NCBI GenBank assembly: GCA_014529385.2
Contig: CM043956.1
Span: 90,970,721-91,034,720, forward strand
Length of the DNA: 64,000 nt
Origin: Adiantum capillus-veneris
Taxonomy: Eukaryota > Streptophyta > Polypodiopsida > Polypodiales > Pteridaceae
Reading direction: 5' to 3'
Shown here: piece by piece, positions 57,663 to 64,000 of the stretch
Layout of the letters: each line of letters opens with the position of its first letter
Position numbering within the stretch: position 1 is the stretch's first letter
Made by a program: the position numbers and the translations under genes
The notes under the pieces: generated by a model
What the model was told of the DNA's origin: nothing
The model's database searches: none
The model's input: the letters and a program-made list of their open reading frames with translations, nothing else

Positions 57663-59713
57663 ATGCAGGAGCAGCATCCAGACAGTCCATGGTTGGAGGA
57701 GCAGTTACAGCAGGCTCGACAGGAGCTTGCTAGCACAGAGGAGAGGCGTCATGAGTTTGCCTTCCACCGACAGGCATCTCAGTGGACTCAGGTGGGTGAC
57801 AGAGTGACTGGTGCTTTTTTTGAGACAGTGGGACCTCGGCACTCGCATGCCAAGGTCAATCAGTTGAGGAGACCCGATGGGTCAGTTGCTTGTGAGCCCG
57901 AGGATATGCGTGCAGTCGCTACTAACTTTTACCGTGAGTTACTGTCGGTTGAGCCCCAGTCAGAGCGGCAGGATGCATGCAAGGAGCAGGTTTGGGCACA
58001 GATGCCTTGTCTTGTGACAGAGGAGATGCGCCAGAGGCTAGAGATGCCACTTCAGCTTGAGGAGCTGCACACTGCTCTTAGGGCCCTCCCTCGTGGTAGT
58101 TGTCCAGGTGAGGATGGGTTGACTCCCAGCTTTTTCTTGGAGTATTGGGACCTGCTTTGTAGTGCCTTTCAGTACATTTTGCACACAGGAGTGATGCCTG
58201 ATAGCATGAGTGAGGGCTTGATCTACCTCATTCCAAAGGAGGGTGGCTCCTTGGATGAGATTCAACAGCGGCACCCCATCACCATCCTCAACTCAGCCTA
58301 CAAAATTCTTGCCAAGGCTCTGAGTTTGAGGATTCAGCCACTTTTGGAGAGCCTTATACATGGGACTCATACAGGTTTTGTCAAGGAACGCAGTATCCTT
58401 GACAACATCTTCACTTTCTGGGAGTCTTCTGCCTTGGCACGTCTCCGTGGGGAGGACCTTGTGATTCTTCTTCTCGATTTTGAGAAGGCATACGACAGAG
58501 TTGAGTGGGACTTTCTAGAGGGCACTCTACGCAGGATGGGCTTCTCAGATGCTTGGATCAGAGGGGTGTCAACTTTGTACAGACAGGCTCACAGTCAGGT
58601 GCTTTTGGCAGGAGGTAGAGGTGAGCGCTTCATGCTCACACGCTCAGTCAGACAGGGTTGTCCTCTTGCCCTCTTTCTCTTTCTGTTCTATGAGGAGGCG
58701 ATGCGCAGATTTTTGGTGTCACAGCAGGTTGGTCTGCGGGGCTTAGCACTCCCTATTCGGGGAGATGATTACTGGACGCTGAGTTTGCCGATGGCTCAGC
58801 CTTGTACTTAGAGGGCCAGGAGGCCAATCTGCACAGATGTGAGCAGGCTTTGGAGACCTTCTGTTGTGCATCGGGTGCACTGATCAACTGGAGAAAGACA
58901 GTGGCTTCCTCGGTTGGCAGTGCTCCTGTGCCAGATTGGATGCCAGGAGAGGGTTTCAGGTGGATTCCCTCAGGGATTGCAGTTCGGTACTTGGGTTGTC
59001 AAGTTGGTTTGGACTTGTTCCCCGAGCAGCAGATTGCTCCTCTTCTCCTGTCCATCAGGAGAAAGCTGTTACATTGGAGCTCAGCACGACTTTCGCTGGC
59101 TGGTAGAGTAGTAGTTGCCAACCAGGTGTTGTTGGCGACTATGTGGTACATTACTTCTTGCTGGATCTTCTCAAGTTCTTGTATCAGCCAGGTAGAGAGG
59201 CTGATCAGGAACTTCGTTTGGTCAGGTCGTGACACTCAGATTGCCCGAGTCAAGGTGGCTTGGTCGGTCATCACACTTCCTTGTTCTCAGGGAGGGCTTG
59301 GGATCATTGATCCAGCACAGCACAGCAGAGCCCTTCTTGGGAAGTTCGTAGTCAGAGGACGACTTCCAAGAGAGGAGCCCTGGAAGGAGTTCTTGCTGCA
59401 GAGGCTTCGTGCCAGCGTGCCTCAGTCAGGAGGCCCTTGGCAACCTTCGACCAGATGGATCTTTACAGAGTTGCGCCGAGTTGGTTTGAGCAAGAGACTG
59501 GAGGACCGCTTCGCTGTGAGTTTGCTTCGATCTTGGGAGCTCTTACGGCGTGGCCTAGAGCAGAGACAGCCGACGTGCACGGAGGAGCGCCTACGGCGAC
59601 CCCTCGTCTGGAACCCCATGGTTAGCACTAAGAGAGGCCACTTGGTTGGTAGTCTGTCTCATGTTTCTTGGGGTCCCATGGCAGCAGGTCTAGCGCGCTC
59701 TCTAGGTGACTAG
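57663..59713 (+). pseudogene. LINE-A copy 3 ORF2 reverse transcriptase (broken)
   Basis: The frame 57663-58811 contains [60 protein letters not shown] (motif A) and SVRQGCPLALFLFLFY (motif B). A frame change follows near 58760. Motif C reads FADGSALYLEG (about 58785) where copy 2 has FADD, so a catalytic Asp is lost. The frame 58802-59713 carries the thumb-like region (GALINWRKT, GFRWIPSG, VRYLGCQVG, QGGLGIIDP). Confidence 0.9.
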
Positions 59714-61134
59714 CTAGAGTTCACAGGTTTGTCAGAGGAGGTGCAAGGTTTCCAGCTACAGAGCATGAGAGGGGTGCAGAGCATGTGTCAGGACATCTCA
59801 GAGTCAGTTACAGTTGAGTGGCTCACGCCTCTTGAGCCAATAGCACCCCGGTGGATGGGAGCCTTCACACGACTGGAGGTTCTCATTTCAGTCAGGGCCT
59901 CCTCAGAGTCTATCTCAGCCCTGTTCTTCGAGCTTCAAGGTGGGGGACGACTACAGCGAGTTACAGTAGAGGCCCCGCAGGTAGCAGAGTGTTGTTTTCA
60001 GAGGATCCGAGTAGTGGGCATCTGTGGGAGGACCTGCGTCATAGACCCTTACCCAGCAGTTCTTGAGACAGGACACTGGAGGCTATGGGCTTGGGAGTGT
60101 TGTCCGCTGGTACGAGTACAGTAGGATCCTGGTGAGTGGCTATGGAGGGACCCCTTCTCTTCTGCAGACCACCCAGGAGTCCCGTTCTTTCAGTACACTG
60201 TTTGACTGGGACATCATATACTAGCAGCACAGAGAGAGGCCCGCCCCGCTGCAGCACGTCATTGGCAGGAGGAGGGTCTCACAGTCGAGTTCTTGACAGA
60301 CTTTTGGGAGAGGTTGTGGGACTCCAGATAGCCGAGGCGAGTCACCTTGTTTCAGTGGCTGGTCGCACAGAGCTACAGCAGTAGGGAGCTGGCTAGTGCA
60401 TAGTGGTCTCTCGGCCACATGTGCAGCTTGTGACCATTTGGTGGAGATTCAACGTCACTGTCTTTGGGACTGTCCCTCGGCCCAGCAGGTGTGGCTACGA
60501 GTTCTTCGGCTGATGCCTGCTCTCTCCACGGCTCGACAGTACACTTGGGGAGCAGCGGCTTGGTCCACCCTCACGAGCCCGGCACTTCAGTTTGAGCTAT
60601 CTTCCACCAGCAGGATGATAGTGATGCAGGAGGGGCGACCAACACTCCATCCTGCTCTACAGAGCTTACTCCACAGGAGTGGTGCAGTGAGAGAGGAGTG
60701 TTGGGAGCTCATCAGTGGCCTGACACTTTGGTTCATCTGGCGGGCCCGCTGTTTCCGCATCTTTGAGGCTCGCCCTGTGCCACCAGCAGAGACTGTTCAT
60801 GACTTTTGGCTAGAGCTGATCCATACTCTCAGAGGACAGCTCGAGGGACTACAGGGCAGCTCCGACCGCATGCGGGAGCGCCGCGAGGCTTTCCTTCGAC
60901 TCTGGCGCCCTGGGCCTTTCTACACCATAGTCCAGGGTGTGCTCAGATGGCACTACCGTCCACCTGTGTGGCTCTTCCCTCCTCCCATCTCTTGATTTAG
61001 CCTCATTGTATATATGCTATTTTTTCATTGGGAGTCTCCCCATCATGCTTGTTGTAGCCCTCTCTTGCAGAGGTGGTTGTAGCCCTATGGGCAGTTTTCA
61101 TTAACTAATAGAAGGATCTTTTTCTCGGAAAAAA
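59714..61134 (+). pseudogene. LINE-A copy 3 ORF2 C-terminus and 3' UTR
   Basis: After stops between 59713 and 60395, the frame 60396-60995 holds a zf-RVT-like Cys/His cluster (CAACDHLVEIQRHCLWDC) and LWFIWRARC, ending at TGA 60993-60995. The 3' UTR (60996-61128) contains a short repeated GTTGTAGCCCT and ends with an A tract. Confidence 0.85.
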
Positions 61135-61150
61135 AAGAAGGATGAGTTAG

Positions 61151-62011
61151 TAGATACTTTTTCTAGCGAAGCTACTCTCATTACATATTCAACCAATCAG
61201 GAAGAACCGATCTTGGCTCTCGAGCCTAGGTCCAAAGAACCCTCACAGGAAGTATTATGTGTTCGCATGATTAGGACGCACGCATTGTACGAGTGTTTCA
61301 TTCATGATCGTTTCCTATATTTTCGTCAGCGTCTTTATGTGATCCCTTTTCCTAGGCATGACATATTGTACGTTGAGCACGTTTCACTCATGAATCATAA
61401 ATGAGCACAAATGTATGCGGATTTTTCATGAAAAGCTGACAAGTATGTATTCAACGAAGTAACATTTCATGTCTCTTACTTGGCACGATACAGTTGTAGA
61501 ACGAGCACATGACAGTACGAGCACCAAGCATGGGCATTTCCGTTGTGAATTGCCACAATTGATTGCTTCAAGTCAGAAGACAAAGATTCGATCTCATTGT
61601 TTGCGTGTGTGTGGTGAACAGTTTGGCACTCCGTCTCTTTGTTCATCTACATTGCATGCACAGTCTTTGAGGAAGACAGGATTTTTTCCACTCACTTTAC
61701 ATGGAATAGGTATGTTCATGGTTTTGTGTTGGAAATGGTTTCAGGAATTTTCAGCCATGGAGATTCTTGAATAAAAAGAAGCATGACTCTAGACGAAGTT
61801 GAAGCATCGAAGACGCCACAAAAGACTTTGTGTCGCTTTCGGCGCGGCCCAAAGAAGCAAGCGTTGCAGACCTTTATGAAGTTCAAGTACCGCACGACCC
61901 ACACATCAGAGTGGGCCGGCGAAGAGTCCCTTCCAGGATTCGGATGCTATTGGCGATCTCCCTCGACGCCATACAGTTCGGTACCAGTACCTTACTTTGA
62001 AAAGGAGCGGA
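61151..62011 (+). pseudogene. Gypsy 3' internal region
   Basis: The interrupted frame resumes (DTFSSEATLITYS) to the stop at 61402-61404. Further frames at 61469-61774 and 61783-62091 are protein-like (basic, His/Cys-containing) but not recognised as RT, RNase H or integrase. The last frame runs into the polypurine tract. Confidence 0.5.
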
Positions 62012-63122
62012 TGTCACGTGACACATCCAACCCTATGTGTCCGTGGACAAGCTACAGCACGACAAGGGTTCAGTCAGTCCAGTTAGTCTAGATTAGAAGT
62101 GTTATGGCACTTTTGTGAGTCTATTCGCAGACCGTGCATGCCCAAGCACTTAGTGTAGATGCATATCCACTGGTTGCACACAGCATGATCATAAGCATTC
62201 CCATCAGAATCCTTCACGGAAAATTTCTAGTGTATTTAACCTATTTCCCCTATTTTTGACATTTTTCACTTATTAATTTAAGTGACTTTTGTTGGAAAGT
62301 AGGTAGGGCAAATTGAGTAAGTTTGTATATAAGCAAAACCTAAGCTAGCACTAATTGGCAGAAGAGGTAGCAGGAGCACCTTGCTCAACAGGCAACTTCT
62401 TAGCAAGATACCCTTGGTGGCGTTTTCTCTCCAAGCAAGACCTCACCTTCACCTAGCATTTTTCATCAGCATAGCTTCATCGTCAGACACCTTAGCCCTA
62501 GCGGTTTCATCAAGGCTTCATCGCCAGACAACCTCAATCCTAACGTTTCCAGAAACCCCAAATCGCCCCCCCCTTTGCATGGCATTTTAGATTTCAGCCT
62601 TTGACCACCTAAAAACCAGCAGATTTCAGCCAGCAGAGACCAGCCAACATCAGCGTTTTTGGTTCTAGTAATTCTCAGCCATTAGCGTTTTTGGGACAGC
62701 AGCAGATCGGCATCAGATTTCAGCCAGTAGCGTTTTTGGACAGCAGTAAGTTTGCATCAGTCTTCAGCCCTTAGATCGGTCTCGTCATCCCCGTCGACGA
62801 CATCGGTCTAGCCTAGACTTGCATCAGTCACATGCATTCACTTTGTACCAGTTTGTACAATCAATCGTAGACCACTCTCGCCAACGAGTGGGGCCTTCGG
62901 AGGAGGGTTTTACAACGTCTCTGGTGTCGTATTCTCTTCTCTCTCTATCTCTGAGTCTCATACACTTTCACGCACAGTGTCCATTCAATTGTTTGTGATC
63001 ATTGCACTCTCTCATTAAGAACGGAAGGCTCTCCCTTCCATAAGAACAAAAAGGAACCTTGAGCACAGTTCGGAGCACTCATCTTGAGCAAAGTTCAAAC
63101 ATTCATTCCGCTGCACCTTACA
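62012..63122 (+). repeat. Gypsy 3' LTR (1111 bp)
   Basis: Very similar to the 5' LTR but with about 200 additional bases (about 62566-62770) containing repeated CAGATTTCAGCCAG and AGCGTTTTTGG motifs. It ends CACCTTACA. Confidence 0.9.
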
Positions 63123-64000
63123 ACGACTTTCTTTGGTTGGCACAGTTGTAGTGGCCAACCAGGTGTTGTTGGCTACTATGTGGTACATCACTTCTTGCTG
63201 GATCTTTTCGAGTTCTTGTATCAGCCAGGTAGAGAGGCTGATCAGGAACTTCCTTTGGTCAGGGCGTGACACTCCGATAGCCTTGGCCAAAGTGGCTTGG
63301 TAGGTCATCACTCTTGGCAGGTCATCACTCTTCCTTGTTCACAGGGAGGGCTTGGGATCACAAACCCAGCACAGTAGAGCAGAGCCCTTCTTGGGAAGTT
63401 CATCGTCAGAGGACTTCTTCCAAGAGAGGAGCCCTGGAAGGAATTCTTGCTACAGCGGCTCCGTGCTAGGGTGCCTCAGACAGGAGGCCCCTAGCGACCT
63501 TCGACTAGATGGATCTTCATAGAGATGCGCAGAGTTGGTTAGAGCAGGAGACTGGAGGACCGCTTCGCTATGAGTCTGCTTCGATCTTGGGAGCATTTGC
63601 AGCGAGGCTTGGAGCAGCGGCAGCCTACTTGCACAGAGGAGCGTCTGCAACAGCCCCTTGTTTGGAACCCCATGGTTTGCACTCAGAGAGGCCACTTGGT
63701 TGGTAGTCGGTCTCATGTTTCCTTGGGTCCCATGGCAACGGGTCCAGCACGCTCTTTAGGTGATTGGGTATAGTTTTCAGGCTTGACAGAGGAGCTACAG
63801 GGCTTTCAGCTACAGGGCATGAGAGGGGTGCAGAGCATGTGCCAGGACATCTCAGAGGCAGTACCAGCTGAGTGGCTCACACCTCTGGAGCTAGCAGCAC
63901 CCATATGGATGGGAGCCTTCACGCGACTGGAGGTTCTCATCTCAGTTCGGGCTTGCTCAAAGTCTGTTCCCTCCCTATTTTTTGAGTTACAGAGTGAGGG
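63123..64000 (+). mobile_element. LINE-A copy 2, continued past the Gypsy insertion
   Basis: ACGACTTTC resumes exactly where copy 2 stopped at 50934. It matches copy 3 from about 59087 (TMWYITSCWIF-like region in a shifted frame) through the QGGLGI-like and RLRARVPQ-like parts, and runs off the window. Frames are broken (near 63320 and 63490). Confidence 0.88.

Larger units (their letters stand above)
54333..61134 (+). mobile_element. LINE-A copy 3, full length with target duplication
   Basis: A 6.8-kb LINE inserted in the Gypsy element. AAGAAGGATGAGTTAG flanks it at 54317-54332 and 61135-61150, and it ends in an A tract. It has a C-rich 5' region (about 54370-54640), ORF1, ORF2 and a 3' UTR of about 140 bases. 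The first about 38 bases after the duplication are not shared with copy 1. Several inactivating lesions are present. Confidence 0.93.
50935..63122 (+). mobile_element. Ty3/Gypsy-like element with gag-protease only, split by LINE-A copy 3
   Basis: LTRs at 50935-51853 and 62012-63122, initiator-Met primer site at 51855-51866, purine tract AAAAGGAGCGGA at 62000-62011. The host LINE-A gives a five-base target duplication ACGAT/ACGAC (50930-50934 and 63123-63127). Without the LINE the internal region is about 3.35 kb. It encodes gag, a zinc knuckle and a protease-like domain, but no reverse transcriptase, RNase H or integrase is visible, so it would depend on another element. Confidence 0.85.

Noticed and set aside
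1-64000. CRISPR arrays, operons, rRNA or prokaryotic features
   Set aside because: None seen; spliced genes and retroelements show nuclear plant DNA.

Overview
This window looks like nuclear DNA of a land plant with a large, repeat-rich genome. The grounds are a host gene with plant-type introns and a plant-like protein, Ty1/Copia and Ty3/Gypsy elements primed by initiator-Met tRNA, several LINE families, DNA transposons, and many (GA)n, (GT)n and poly-C tracts. A fern or other seedless plant is my guess, at low confidence. No prokaryotic operons, rRNA, tRNA or CRISPR arrays were seen.

The only clear host gene is nicotinate phosphoribosyltransferase (NAPRT, NAD salvage) on the minus strand. 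Ten consecutive 3' exons lie at 38060-36213 (eight) and 23856-23508 (two, including the stop). Phases agree at all nine junctions. The intron between the two blocks is 12,356 bp and full of transposons. The 5' exons, about the first 200 codons, are not in the window. If they exist upstream, the preceding intron exceeds 25.9 kb and holds nearly everything from 38.1 to 64 kb.

Regions: 1-3.5 kb, Gypsy LTR and gag debris; 3.5-7 kb, unrecognised coding-like sequence on the plus strand; 7.2-10.9 kb, a foldback MITE, a broken centromeric-type histone H3 copy and a decayed transposase-like gene; 12.3-13.7 kb, a piggyBac-like element with TTAA target sites; 14.1-19.7 kb, a young but broken Copia element; 19.7-23.5 kb, Gypsy remnants and a strong 54-bp-arm hairpin; 23.5-38.1 kb, NAPRT with its nested intron; 38.7-42.6 kb, LINE-A copy 1; 42.6-46.7 kb, LTRs, hAT-like elements, a minisatellite and Gypsy gag-protease debris; 46.7-64 kb, a three-layer nest. 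In that nest LINE-A copy 2 is split by a Gypsy element with gag-protease but no visible polymerase, which is itself split by a full-length LINE-A copy 3.

The most interesting observations are: a LINE family (LINE-B/C) whose ends repeatedly abut (TC)n microsatellites, suggesting target preference; a family of hAT-like elements with terminal clusters of GTTCCGGAAC or GAAACGTTTC palindromes; the foldback at 21.8 kb; the CENH3-like pseudogene; the ATGA overlap of LINE-A ORF1 and ORF2; and the very long transposon-filled NAPRT introns.
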